Source: Idiomarina seosinensis
Lineage (GTDB): Bacteria > Pseudomonadota > Gammaproteobacteria > Enterobacterales > Alteromonadaceae
Direction: 5' to 3'
Assembly: GCF_003987275.1 (NCBI RefSeq)
Contig: NZ_PIQF01000003.1
Coordinates: 171,315-235,314, forward strand
Length of the DNA: 64,000 bases
Below, in pieces: positions 55,757 through 64,000 of the stretch. A model generated the notes under the pieces. That model made no database searches, was not told the origin of the DNA, and worked only from the letters and a program-made list of their open reading frames with translations. How positions within the stretch are numbered: the first letter of the stretch is position 1; every line of letters starts with the position of its first letter. The position numbers and the translations under genes are program-made.

Positions 55757-56176
55757 ATGATATTTAATGACTATCGCGCCACACTTATCTGGATGTCAGT
55801 AATTATTGCAACGGTTTTGCTGCAATGGCTGATTGCCAGCGGTACTAAAGCGAAACAAGAAAATGCCATACCGGGAAAGCAACCCCAGGATCTAAGTCAT
55901 CAGAACTTTGTCTTTCGTGCCTGGCGCACGCACCAGAATTCATTAGAAAACTTAAGCCCCATGCTGGGTACTATTGTGGTGGCAATATTAGCGGGTGTGG
56001 ATCCGCTGTGGACTGCCTCGGTAACGGCGGTTTTCGCCGTTGCCCGGATAGCGCATATGATATTGTATTACGTTATCGCAACGAATAAGAACCCAAGCCC
56101 GCGCAGCTACTTCTTTATGGTCGGCTGGCTGGCTAACATCGTATTATTGGTCATGACGTTTATAAAACTGTTGTAG
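55757..56176 (+). CDS. MAPEG family membrane protein
   Basis: The 139-residue product has four predicted membrane helices and MAPEG features: FVFRAWRTHQNSLENLSPML in the first loop and RIAHMILYYVI in the third helix. MAPEG proteins include microsomal glutathione transferases and related detoxification proteins. The bacterial members are mostly uncharacterised. It starts 13 bases after murI with AAAGGAA upstream. Confidence 0.85.
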   Translation: MIFNDYRATLIWMSVIIATVLLQWLIASGTKAKQENAIPGKQPQDLSHQNFVFRAWRTHQNSLENLSPMLGTIVVAILAGVDPLWTASVTAVFAVARIAHMILYYVIATNKNPSPRSYFFMVGWLANIVLLVMTFIKLL

Positions 56177-56188
56177 GAGTGGTACTGA

Positions 56189-57880
56189 ATGCCGAAAAGT
56201 GAACAACGTCCTTTGTATATCCCTTATGCGGGGCCCTCTTTATTAGAAACTCCGCTGCTAAATAAAGGCAGTGCGTTTTCAAAAGAAGAACGTGCTGCGT
56301 TTAACCTTACCGGCCTGCTTCCGCCTCGCTATGAGTCGATCGAAGAGCAGGTCGAGCGCGCTTACATGCAATACCGAAGTTTTGAAACACCACTGAATAA
56401 ACATATTTATTTGCGCGCTATTCAGGATAACAATGAGACTTTGTTTTACCGGTTGGTTACTGATCATCTGGAAGAGATGATGCCGATTATTTATACCCCG
56501 ACAGTGGGAGATGCCTGCGAGAAGTTCTCTGATATTTATCGCAGTTCCCGCGGTCTGTTTATTTCCTATTCAGAGCGTGATCAGCTGGATGATATTTTGC
56601 GCAATGCCACCAAGCAAAAGGTTAAGGTCATTGTCGTAACCGATGGCGAGCGCATTCTGGGTCTTGGCGATCAGGGCATTGGCGGTATGGGCATTCCAAT
56701 CGGTAAGCTATCGCTTTACACCGCTTGTGGCGGCATCAGCCCAGCTTACACATTGCCGGTGATGCTGGATGTCGGTACCAATAACGAGAAGTTATTGAAC
56801 GATCCAATGTACATGGGCGCACGTCATAAGCGTATTAACCAGGAGCAGTACGACGAGTTTCTGGATAAATTTATTAAAGCGGTGACGCGCCGGTGGCCGG
56901 GTGTTATGTTGCAGTTCGAAGACTTTGCACAGCCGAATGCGATGCCATTGCTGCGTCGTTATCGGGATGAAGTCTGCTGTTTTAATGACGATATCCAGGG
57001 CACTGCTTCAGTAACAGTGGGGACGTTGCTGGCCGCCTGCCGCAAAAAAGGCAAGAAGCTTAGCCAGCAGAAGGTTGTGTTCGTAGGCGCTGGTTCTGCA
57101 GGTTGTGGTATTGCTGAGCAAGTGATGATTCAGATGATGGCTGAGGGGTTGACCGAACAACAAGCCAAACAGAACATCTTTATGGTGGATCGTTTCGGGC
57201 TCGTGGTCGACAGTATGGACGGATTGCGTGACTTCCAACTGGCGCTGGCGCAACCTCAGGAACAAGTCGGTGAATGGCAATACAGTGGTGATTATCCAAC
57301 CTTGTTAGACGTTATTTATTCTGCCAAGCCGGATGTTTTAATTGGTGTTTCGGGACAAGCGGGTCTATTTACCGAGCAAGTGATCGACGCCATGTCACGA
57401 CAGACCGAGAAGCCTATAATTTTCCCGTTAAGTAATCCATCCAAGCATGTCGAAGCCCACCCTCAGGATGTCTTAAAGTGGAGTAATGGAGAGGCTATTG
57501 TCGCCACCGGTAGCCCGTTTGGTGAAGTGGAATATAACGGTCGTGTTTACCCGATTGCACAATGCAATAACAGCTATATTTTCCCGGGAATTGGTTTGGG
57601 AGTACTCTCGGTAAAATCCAGTCGGGTCAGTGACGAAATGTTTCGGGTCGCGAGTAAAACGCTAGCCGACGCTTCCCCCGCAGCGGACGGTAAAAGTGAA
57701 GAGTTGCTGCCAGCATTTAATGACCTTGCTCAGTTGTCCAAAGACATTGCTTTCGCTGTGGGTAAAGTGGCTCAGCAAGAAGGCTCCGCATTAGAGATCG
57801 ATGATGAGCTGTTACGCCAGCGCATCGAAGATAACTTCTGGAAGCCTGAATACCGTTTCTACAAACGCGTCAGTATTTAA
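56189..57880 (+). CDS. maeA: NAD-dependent malic enzyme
   Basis: The 563-residue product has the malic enzyme layout of the SfcA type: [20 protein letters not shown], the catalytic-site segment [20 protein letters not shown], metal ligands in [12 protein letters not shown] and [12 protein letters not shown], and the NAD-binding motif [17 protein letters not shown]. It oxidatively decarboxylates malate to pyruvate. NAD rather than NADP preference is inferred from length and family. It converges on the PLP enzyme gene with one base between. Confidence 0.95.
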   Translation: MPKSEQRPLYIPYAGPSLLETPLLNKGSAFSKEERAAFNLTGLLPPRYESIEEQVERAYMQYRSFETPLNKHIYLRAIQDNNETLFYRLVTDHLEEMMPIIYTPTVGDACEKFSDIYRSSRGLFISYSERDQLDDILRNATKQKVKVIVVTDGERILGLGDQGIGGMGIPIGKLSLYTACGGISPAYTLPVMLDVGTNNEKLLNDPMYMGARHKRINQEQYDEFLDKFIKAVTRRWPGVMLQFEDFAQPNAMPLLRRYRDEVCCFNDDIQGTASVTVGTLLAACRKKGKKLSQQKVVFVGAGSAGCGIAEQVMIQMMAEGLTEQQAKQNIFMVDRFGLVVDSMDGLRDFQLALAQPQEQVGEWQYSGDYPTLLDVIYSAKPDVLIGVSGQAGLFTEQVIDAMSRQTEKPIIFPLSNPSKHVEAHPQDVLKWSNGEAIVATGSPFGEVEYNGRVYPIAQCNNSYIFPGIGLGVLSVKSSRVSDEMFRVASKTLADASPAADGKSEELLPAFNDLAQLSKDIAFAVGKVAQQEGSALEIDDELLRQRIEDNFWKPEYRFYKRVSI

Positions 57881-57881
57881 A

Positions 57882-59042
57882 CTAATCGTTAGCTAAGGCC
57901 TGCTCAAGATCGTGGAGCAGGTCTGCCGCGTTTTCGATGCCGACAGATAACCTCAGTAAATCGTCTGGTACTGGCGTGCCTTCGCCTTCAATGCTGGCGC
58001 GATGTTCAATGAGGCTCTCGACACCACCCAGCGATGTTGCCCGTTTCCACAAATGAGTTTTAGCGGCCGTGCGAATAGCATGCTCTGGCCCGCCATTAAC
58101 CCGTATTGACAACATACCGCCAAAGCCGTTCTGCATCTGTTTTACGGCGACTTGATGGCCATCAAAGTCGGGTAACCCAGGGTACAGTACTTGTTTAATG
58201 TGTTTATTGTGCTGTAACTGCTCGGCAAGCCACTGCGCAGACTGACAGCTTTCCCTGACTCTTAAGAACAAGGTACGCATGCCGCGTAACAGCTGCGCCG
58301 CGTCATTAGGGCCAGGAACACAACCATTTTGCGCCCGTAATTTAACAATACGTTGCCAAAAAGCGTTATCTTCACGGCAGGCTAAAGCGCCGGAAATAAC
58401 ATCGGAGTGACCATTTAAATACTTAGTGGCTGAATGCATGACGATATCAGCACCTAAGGTTAATGGGTTGGTCAGTAATGGGGTGGCAACGGTCGAGTCG
58501 ACAGCCAGCATTGCACCGTGTTGTTGGCAAGCTTCTGTGATAGCGGCAATATCACTTACTGTCCACAGCGGATTACCGGGGGTTTCCAGCCATACTAACC
58601 GCGCTGGCCGGTCGTTTAAAGCTTGTTCAACATGGCCTGGTTTATGGGTATCGACAAACCGAACTTTTAGTCCCATATCTTGCCCAAAGGTGTGCAACCA
58701 ATTTCGCAGCGCCCAGTACATAATGGTAGGTGCTATAACCTCGTCACCCGGTTTTAAGGCAAGAAAAACTGCGGTAGCTGCCGCCATGCCCGAGCTAAAT
58801 AAGCGGGCATCGGCGGCTTGTTCTAACTCCATTAATAAGCTTTCGGGTGCCCGGTAGGTGGGGTTGTCAGCGCGTGAGTAAACTCTTCCGCTGCGATATT
58901 GATTATCCTCATCACGCAGATAGGTTGTGGAGTTATATACTGGAGGGATCAACGATTCTTTTTCGTTGTCAGGGTGAACGTGACTCAACGGAGCACCCTG
59001 TGCCAAAGCCGATTGAGACGTGAACTGCGTTTTTTCTGTCAT
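57882..59042 (-). CDS. Cys/Met metabolism PLP-dependent enzyme (cystathionine lyase/synthase-like)
   Basis: The 386-residue product starts at ATG 59042 with AGGGTTG upstream; a TTG two codons earlier is not favoured. It has the cystathionine gamma-synthase/beta-lyase family pattern: PPVYNSTTYLRDEDN, YSRADNPTYRAPESLLMELE and the PLP-binding lysine in MHSATKYLNGHSDVISG. The substrate (cystathionine, methionine or related thiol) cannot be assigned from the sequence alone. No SAM or T-box riboswitch pattern was seen in the short leader. Confidence 0.9.
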   Translation of the reverse strand: MTEKTQFTSQSALAQGAPLSHVHPDNEKESLIPPVYNSTTYLRDEDNQYRSGRVYSRADNPTYRAPESLLMELEQAADARLFSSGMAAATAVFLALKPGDEVIAPTIMYWALRNWLHTFGQDMGLKVRFVDTHKPGHVEQALNDRPARLVWLETPGNPLWTVSDIAAITEACQQHGAMLAVDSTVATPLLTNPLTLGADIVMHSATKYLNGHSDVISGALACREDNAFWQRIVKLRAQNGCVPGPNDAAQLLRGMRTLFLRVRESCQSAQWLAEQLQHNKHIKQVLYPGLPDFDGHQVAVKQMQNGFGGMLSIRVNGGPEHAIRTAAKTHLWKRATSLGGVESLIEHRASIEGEGTPVPDDLLRLSVGIENAADLLHDLEQALAND

Positions 59043-59122
59043 TGGCAACCCTTTAAGTAATCTAAACGTGGAATTTCACGTATATATGGATGGTATTTGA
59101 TATTAACCGAAGGAGTAAAGCA

Positions 59123-59572
59123 ATGCGTCTTTTAAAAACTTTGTTGTTTGGTTCGTTGTTGTTTGTCGCAAACTCTGCGCTGGCTAACGAATGTGAGCTA
59201 ACAATCGATAGCAATGACAACATGCGTTTTGATACAAAGGAAATGTCAGTGCCTGCAAGTTGCTCAGAGGTCACAGTAACCCTTAACCACTCTGGTGAGT
59301 TGGGTAAGAAAGTGATGGGCCATAACTGGGTGTTAAGTAGCGCATCTGATATGCAATCTATTGTTCAACAGGGCATGTCAGCCGGCTTAGATAACCAGTA
59401 TGTTCCAGACTCTGATGCAGTCATCGCGTCAACGGACGTGATCGGTGGTGGTGAGTCTACCAGCGTAACGTTCTCAACGGACGGTATGAGCGCTGACGGC
59501 AACTACAAGTTCTACTGCACATTCCCTGGGCATTCAGCAATCATGCAGGGTGTTTTCAAAATTACTAAGTAG
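59123..59572 (+). CDS. azu: Azurin (periplasmic blue copper protein)
   Basis: The start is placed at the ATG at 59123 with AGGAG at 59111-59115; the longer frame from 59090 has no ribosome site. The 149-residue product has a signal peptide ending SALAN and a cupredoxin fold. The type I copper ligands are His67 (MGHNWVL), Cys132, His137 and Met141 (YCTFPGHSAIM), with the azurin 5- and 4-residue spacings. A disulfide cysteine pair (CELTID, SCSEV) is present. It carries electrons in the periplasm. It lies within about 4-6 kb of copA. Confidence 0.94.
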   Translation: MRLLKTLLFGSLLFVANSALANECELTIDSNDNMRFDTKEMSVPASCSEVTVTLNHSGELGKKVMGHNWVLSSASDMQSIVQQGMSAGLDNQYVPDSDAVIASTDVIGGGESTSVTFSTDGMSADGNYKFYCTFPGHSAIMQGVFKITK

Positions 59573-59602
59573 TTAGTACTACTTTTTTAACAAGGTAGAG
59601 TC

Positions 59603-59635
59603 AAAGCCCGTGAATGAATACATTCGCGGGTTTTT
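59603..59635 (+). terminator. Rho-independent terminator after azurin
   Basis: AAAGCCCGTGAATG (59603-59616) pairs with CATTCGCGGGTTTT (59621-59634, two G-T pairs), giving a long stem followed by T residues. Confidence 0.85.
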
Positions 59636-59647
59636 AATGGAGAATTC

Positions 59648-60703
59648 ATGAGAAGTTTTGCGGTAATAGGCCTCGGATTATTGGTGATGATGTCGTCGTT
59701 ATTGATGACACCAGCAGAAGCACAAGGCTTTGGTCCACGCGAAGCGTTGGTCATTGTCGAGCCGGTGCAGTTCGAACGAGAACTTAATCGTGTGGAAGCC
59801 GTTGGAACCGCTGAAGCCCGTCGTTCAGTTACTCTTTATCCTGCCGTCGGTGAGCGTGTACTTAATGTAAACTTTGAATCCGGCGACGAGGTTAAGGCCG
59901 GGCAAATACTTGTGCAACTCGATGATCGCCGTCAACAGGTTGCTTTGCGCCAGGCAAAACTTAATTTACGCGATGCTGAACGAACCGTGGAACGGCTCAA
60001 GTCCAGCTTTGACCAGGGCGCAGTGCCGCAATCTGAGCTAGACAACGCAATATTGCTGCGTGATCTAGCTGAGGTTGAAGTAGAGCGCGCCGAAACCGAA
60101 ATTCGCGACCGCAAGGTCATTGCTCCGTTTGATGGCGTGGTCGGTATTAGTGATATCGAAGAGGGTGATCGCATTACCACTCAAACCATGGTTGCGACCA
60201 TCGATGACCGTGAAACTTTACTGATTGACTTCTCGGTGCCGGAAGCGGCAGTCAATTTATTTCAGGAAGGCGTGGAGCTGACGGTGCAGCCATGGCGTTA
60301 TTCAGGCCCCCCGGCAACTGCTGAGATCGTCGAGAAAGACTCCCGTATTGACCCGCAAACCCGTATGTTTCGTGCCAGAGCGGCTATTGACAATAGCAAA
60401 GATGATTTTCTACCGGGTACTAGCTTCCGAACTAATATTCAGTTGCGTGGCAAAGAGTTTGTTGCGATTCCGGAAGCTGCATTGTCCTGGGGCTCACGCA
60501 ATCCTTATATCTGGATCTCAGAGAACAAAACCGCTAAGCGCATAGAGGTGCAAATTGAGCAGCGCCTGGAAGGCCGTGTTTTAGTCTCTGGTGACATCCA
60601 ACGCGATGCTATTTTAATAACTGAAGGAATTCAGAATCTGCGCGATGGACAACAGCTGAAATTTAAAAACAGCGGCGTAGATACCACCGAGGCGCTTGAG
60701 TAA
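59648..60703 (+). CDS. RND efflux periplasmic adaptor (membrane fusion protein)
   Basis: The 351-residue product has a signal peptide ending AEAQ, a lipoyl/barrel-sandwich domain (VNFESGDEVKAGQILVQLDD), a helical hairpin (about residues 100-155), KVIAPFDGVVGISDIEEGDR, and beta-barrel domains. It is not a lipoprotein, unlike the adaptor encoded at 37902. It has a GGAG ribosome site. Its last base overlaps the pump gene's start (TAATG). Confidence 0.92.
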   Translation: MRSFAVIGLGLLVMMSSLLMTPAEAQGFGPREALVIVEPVQFERELNRVEAVGTAEARRSVTLYPAVGERVLNVNFESGDEVKAGQILVQLDDRRQQVALRQAKLNLRDAERTVERLKSSFDQGAVPQSELDNAILLRDLAEVEVERAETEIRDRKVIAPFDGVVGISDIEEGDRITTQTMVATIDDRETLLIDFSVPEAAVNLFQEGVELTVQPWRYSGPPATAEIVEKDSRIDPQTRMFRARAAIDNSKDDFLPGTSFRTNIQLRGKEFVAIPEAALSWGSRNPYIWISENKTAKRIEVQIEQRLEGRVLVSGDIQRDAILITEGIQNLRDGQQLKFKNSGVDTTEALE

Positions 60704-63700
60704 TGTCTGATCAAAAGAACCAACAGGTAACCGAGGCGAATGATCTCCCGTCAGTATCTATCCGTCGCCCGATACTGATCATTGTTTTTAATATACTCAT
60801 CGCACTGGCTGGTGTAGCGGCGATTATGGGCGTTGAAGTCCGCGAACTACCGGATGTTGATCGCCCAGTTGTTACGGTGCGCGCTAACTTGCCGGGGGGT
60901 GCCCCAGAAACTGTCGACTCCGAAGTGACCAGTGTGCTGGAAGGTGCTGCCGCGCGAGTGTCGGGGGTTAAGTCAATTCGCTCGCAATCTGAGGAAAACT
61001 CGGCCCGCACCGTGGTTGAATTTAGGCCAGGCGTTGATATCGACGTGGTTGCCAGTGAAGTCCGTGAATCGGTGAACCAGGTGCGGCGTGAACTTCCGGA
61101 CGAAGTAGAGCAGGTTAACGTGGTCAAAGCAGACTCTGACGCGAGAGCTGTGTTAGATATCGCGGTAAGTAGTGAAACTTTAGGTCTGGAAGAGCTAACC
61201 AGACGTTTGGAAACCGATATTGCACCAGAATTTCTGTCGATAGACGGAGTTGCTGACGTGCGTCTAAATGGCGATCGGGAACGCGTTTTACGGGTAGCTC
61301 TGGATCCGCTCAAACTCAGTAGCTTTGGTTTGTCGGTAACACAGGTTGCGGATGCTTTGCGGCAAGCACCGTTCGATGTGCCTGCGGGCAGCTTACGCTC
61401 CACCGATCAACGGTTGATTATTCGTGCCGATGCAACCTCGGTTAACGCCGAGCAAGTTGAGAATATTATTATCCAGGGTGATACCCGCATTGGTGATGTG
61501 GCACAAGCTTACTTCGCACCCGCCGATGCCAGTAGCTTTGTACGGCTTAACGGTAAACCTGTAGTTGGTGTTGGAGTCATCCGTCAGGCGGGCTCAAATA
61601 CCATAGAGATATCCGATCAAGCACTAGCCATGCTGGAACGTTTGCGTGAGCGCTTCCCGGACATGGAAATGACGGTAACCAACGATGACGCACTGTTTAT
61701 TCGCAAGTCGGTAACCGAGGTGATAACAACCTTAGCGATTACTATTGCACTGGTGGTTGCGACCCTTTGGGTATTTATTGGTTCGTTCCGGGCAACGATC
61801 GTGCCGGCACTTTCTATTCCGGTTGCGTTGTTTGGTGCGGTTGCGGCTATCTGGTTAATGGACTTTTCCATCAATATATTAACACTGCTGGCGTTGGTGC
61901 TCGCAACGGGTCTTATTGTCGATGATGCGATCGTTGTTACCGAGAATATTCAGCGACGCCGAGGCATGGGGTTGGGACCCAGAGCAGCTGCGGTGTTAGC
62001 AACGCGCGAAGTGTTTTTCGCGGTGGTGGCAACCACAGCCGTGTTAGTGGCCGTGTTTGTGCCCATTGCCTTCTTACCATCAACCGCGGGTCGGCTATTC
62101 CGAGAATTTGGTGGAGTACTTGCCGCCGCGGTAGTTATTTCGTCGTTCGTGGCGTTGTCGCTGGTTCCTGCGTTTACCGCAAAACTCCCCAAAGATGCCG
62201 GCCGTAACAATATTTTTCGGCCTATTGGTAATTGGTTTAAGCGTGGCTATCAGCGCACGTTACATCGAGCTTTAAACTGGTCATGGGTAATCGTTGCGGC
62301 TTCTTTAGTCGCAGCGGCAGGAGCCGGCTTTTTGTATGATCGCGTTGCGGCAGAACTATTACCGTCTGAAGACCGAGGCACCGTAAGAGTATTTTCACGC
62401 GGCCCTGATGGTGTTGGTCTTAGCTTTATGGATCGTCAGACGCGACAGCTAGAAGATGTTCTTATTCCTTATCAGGAAGAAGGGGTGTTTGACTCCATCT
62501 ATACAGTCGTTGGTCAGTGGGACGTTAATCTAAGCTTTATCACTGCCAATATGAAACCTTGGGAAGAACGTGATATTTCTCAGCAAGAAGTGATTGAAGA
62601 AATTCGTGAACCGCTGTCCAAGATTCCTGGAGCGCCAGGTCGTGCCTTTGGCTCTAACTCATTAGACGTGCGCGGCGGCCAGGGCGGCGGTGCAGTGGAG
62701 ATGGCGATAACCGGTGAAAACTATACCGAAATTTATCAAGCGGCGCAGGAATTCACCGCAGCTGCGGTAAAGCGCAACTCAAATTTGAGTAACCCGGATA
62801 TTTCGTATCAGCCCACACAGCCACAATTGCGTTTTAAAATTGATCGTCGCCGAGCCGCTGAACTGGGGGTTGAGCTTAGTGATATATCAGCAACGTTAAG
62901 AGCTGCAATAAACGGTGATGATGTTGCCGATCTGAATGTTGGTGACCAGCAGATCCCGGTTATCTTACAAACCCGCGCTGAAGCTATAAAGTCACCGCAG
63001 GATATGCAGAACTTATATGTATCCTCCAGAGACGGCGGTTTAGTGCCGATTTCTAGCGTAGCTGAAATCGTTGAAGAAGGAGTATCTGCAGAGCTTGAGC
63101 GACATGGACAACGTCGTGCCATCGAGGTTGAATTTGAAGTCCCCGAGGACTACCCGCTGTCTGAAGCTACTGATAGCCTTCGTAGCATTGCCCAGGAAAC
63201 TCTGCCCGACAGCATGGGACTGCTCTTCTTGGGCGAGGCGCAAACGTTTGAGGACACCAATCGCGAAGTGGCGATGACCTATATCTTAGCTTTCTTAATT
63301 GTGTTGCTGGTATTAGCGGCTCAGTTTGAGAGCGTGAACAGTGCGGTCGTGGTTATGTTGACGGTGCCGTTTGGTATTGCCGCTGCAATTTATGCGCTGT
63401 TCCTGACCGGGGTTTCACTTAACATCTATTCTCAGATTGGTCTGGTGATGTTGATTGGCCTGCTCGCTAAGAACTCAGTGCTATTGGTTGAGTTTGCTGA
63501 CCAGCTGCGTGATCGCGGCGAATCTGTGCGTGATGCGATTGAGAATGCCGCGTCGATTCGTTTGCGCCCCATCATGATGACATTGGTCTCGACTATACTG
63601 GGTGGTTTACCGCTTATTCTATCGAGTGGGGCAGGTGCCGAGGCACGTAATTCGATTGGTTGGGTTGTATTTGGCGGGCTTGGCTTAGCCACCGTCTTTA

Positions 63701-63810
63701 CGTTGTACCTGACGCCAGTACTGTACTTGTGGTTAGCACGCTTTACTAAACCACGGGCAGATGAATCAGCGCGCTTGGCGCAAGAACTTAGCGAAGCTGA
63801 AAATAACTAA
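60703..63810 (+). CDS. RND efflux transporter permease, HAE1 family
   Basis: The 1035-residue product has twelve predicted membrane helices, large periplasmic loops, and the RND elements DRPVVTVRANLPGGAPETV, LATGLIVDDAIVVTENIQRR and QIGLVMLIGLLAKNSVLLVE (helix 10). It is of the AcrB/MdtB-like HAE1 type. It would expel drugs or lipophilic compounds with the adaptor encoded just before. No outer-membrane channel gene is present. The 3' end overlaps the convergent partial gene by 23 bases. Confidence 0.95.
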   Translation: MSDQKNQQVTEANDLPSVSIRRPILIIVFNILIALAGVAAIMGVEVRELPDVDRPVVTVRANLPGGAPETVDSEVTSVLEGAAARVSGVKSIRSQSEENSARTVVEFRPGVDIDVVASEVRESVNQVRRELPDEVEQVNVVKADSDARAVLDIAVSSETLGLEELTRRLETDIAPEFLSIDGVADVRLNGDRERVLRVALDPLKLSSFGLSVTQVADALRQAPFDVPAGSLRSTDQRLIIRADATSVNAEQVENIIIQGDTRIGDVAQAYFAPADASSFVRLNGKPVVGVGVIRQAGSNTIEISDQALAMLERLRERFPDMEMTVTNDDALFIRKSVTEVITTLAITIALVVATLWVFIGSFRATIVPALSIPVALFGAVAAIWLMDFSINILTLLALVLATGLIVDDAIVVTENIQRRRGMGLGPRAAAVLATREVFFAVVATTAVLVAVFVPIAFLPSTAGRLFREFGGVLAAAVVISSFVALSLVPAFTAKLPKDAGRNNIFRPIGNWFKRGYQRTLHRALNWSWVIVAASLVAAAGAGFLYDRVAAELLPSEDRGTVRVFSRGPDGVGLSFMDRQTRQLEDVLIPYQEEGVFDSIYTVVGQWDVNLSFITANMKPWEERDISQQEVIEEIREPLSKIPGAPGRAFGSNSLDVRGGQGGGAVEMAITGENYTEIYQAAQEFTAAAVKRNSNLSNPDISYQPTQPQLRFKIDRRRAAELGVELSDISATLRAAINGDDVADLNVGDQQIPVILQTRAEAIKSPQDMQNLYVSSRDGGLVPISSVAEIVEEGVSAELERHGQRRAIEVEFEVPEDYPLSEATDSLRSIAQETLPDSMGLLFLGEAQTFEDTNREVAMTYILAFLIVLLVLAAQFESVNSAVVVMLTVPFGIAAAIYALFLTGVSLNIYSQIGLVMLIGLLAKNSVLLVEFADQLRDRGESVRDAIENAASIRLRPIMMTLVSTILGGLPLILSSGAGAEARNSIGWVVFGGLGLATVFTLYLTPVLYLWLARFTKPRADESARLAQELSEAENN

Positions 63811-64000
63811 GATCATTTTCCGGTGGGGTAATATCCCACCGCTTTTTTAATGTCGATAATGTGCCATTTTGCTCGAGTTCGGCTAATGCTTTTTCCAGTC
63901 GCTCGAGCAATGCCTGGTTACCCTTACTGACTGCCATAGCGACGGGGGTTGAGTCGTTTGGCTGCCATAATATATCCAGTTTAATGCCATGCTGTTCCGC
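63788..64000 (-). CDS. Solute-binding protein, type 3 family, C-terminal part
   Basis: On the complementary strand an open frame of 70 codons enters from the right edge and stops at 63788. It contains ILWQPNDSTPVAMAVSKGN and a terminal helix LLERLEKALAELEQNGTLST followed by LKKRW, the pattern of the C-terminal lobe of family 3 extracellular solute-binding proteins (amino acid type). The N-terminal two-thirds lie outside the window. It converges on and overlaps the RND pump gene. Confidence 0.82.
   Translation of the reverse strand, partial: AEQHGIKLDILWQPNDSTPVAMAVSKGNQALLERLEKALAELEQNGTLSTLKKRWDITPPENDLSYFQLR
63821..63848 (+). terminator. Terminator of the RND operon, inside the convergent gene
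   Basis: CGGTGGG (63821-63827) pairs with CCCACCG (63835-63841), followed by CTTTTTT. It stops transcripts from the RND pump and lies within the coding sequence of the opposing solute-binding protein gene. Confidence 0.85.

Overview
The window is a chromosomal segment of a gammaproteobacterium, most likely a marine Alteromonadales of the Idiomarina type. The evidence is the order serA-rpiA-ygfA-ssrS-zapA-ygfB-pepP-ubiH-ubiI-gcvT-gcvH-gcvP, shared with Escherichia coli apart from insertions, together with a TonB2/TtpC-type energy-transduction operon, long forms of PstC and PstA, a secreted amidohydrolase and azurin. Genus assignment is inference from memory of such genomes, not from a search.

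Positions 1-17660 are dominated by a phosphate-starvation block. A DUF3450-TtpC-ExbB-ExbD-TonB-TPR operon, an outer-membrane porin, phoB-phoR, pstS, and pstC-pstA-pstB-phoU each follow tandem 11-bp repeats built on TGTCA (Pho boxes). In four of these promoters a -10-like hexamer starts exactly 6 bp after the last repeat. A predicted permease (AEC family) lies between the porin and phoB, and a partial histidine kinase is divergent from the TonB operon. The inferred logic is that PhoB/PhoR senses low phosphate and raises outer-membrane permeability, TonB-driven import and Pst uptake together.

Positions 17658-32332 hold conserved housekeeping genes: serine synthesis (serA), ribose-5-phosphate isomerase, one-carbon metabolism (ygfA and gcvT, gcvH, gcvP), 6S RNA, cell division (zapA), and ubiquinone hydroxylases. 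A secreted amidohydrolase has been inserted between ygfA and ssrS, and a LysR regulator between ubiI and gcvT.

Positions 32349-37785 are accessory. They hold a MipA-like outer-membrane protein, small membrane proteins, a soluble PAS protein with a shortened chemoreceptor tail, and a small-gene run DUF4177/YidD-like/TM2/DUF2805. The non-coding stretches here contain inverted repeats and possible gene remnants. Positions 37902-42013 encode an RND efflux adaptor and pump.

Positions 42456-43976 hold the most unusual item: a SatD-like protein with an apparent C-terminal helix-turn-helix, co-transcribed with a DUF3307 membrane protein, behind three 18-bp palindromes spaced exactly 28 bp apart. The middle palindrome sits between a candidate -35 and -10. 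The function of this pair is not established.

Positions 44210-50373 carry a secreted calcium-repeat protein, a methyltransferase overlapping an HNH nuclease gene, Rho-N, NERD and Cys-rich small proteins, an APC permease and a PH-domain protein. Positions 50342-63810 carry a LysR regulator with a cyclic-nucleotide phosphodiesterase, a copper ATPase, murI, a MAPEG protein, malic enzyme, a Cys/Met-metabolism PLP enzyme, azurin and a second RND pair. A truncated solute-binding protein gene enters from the right edge.
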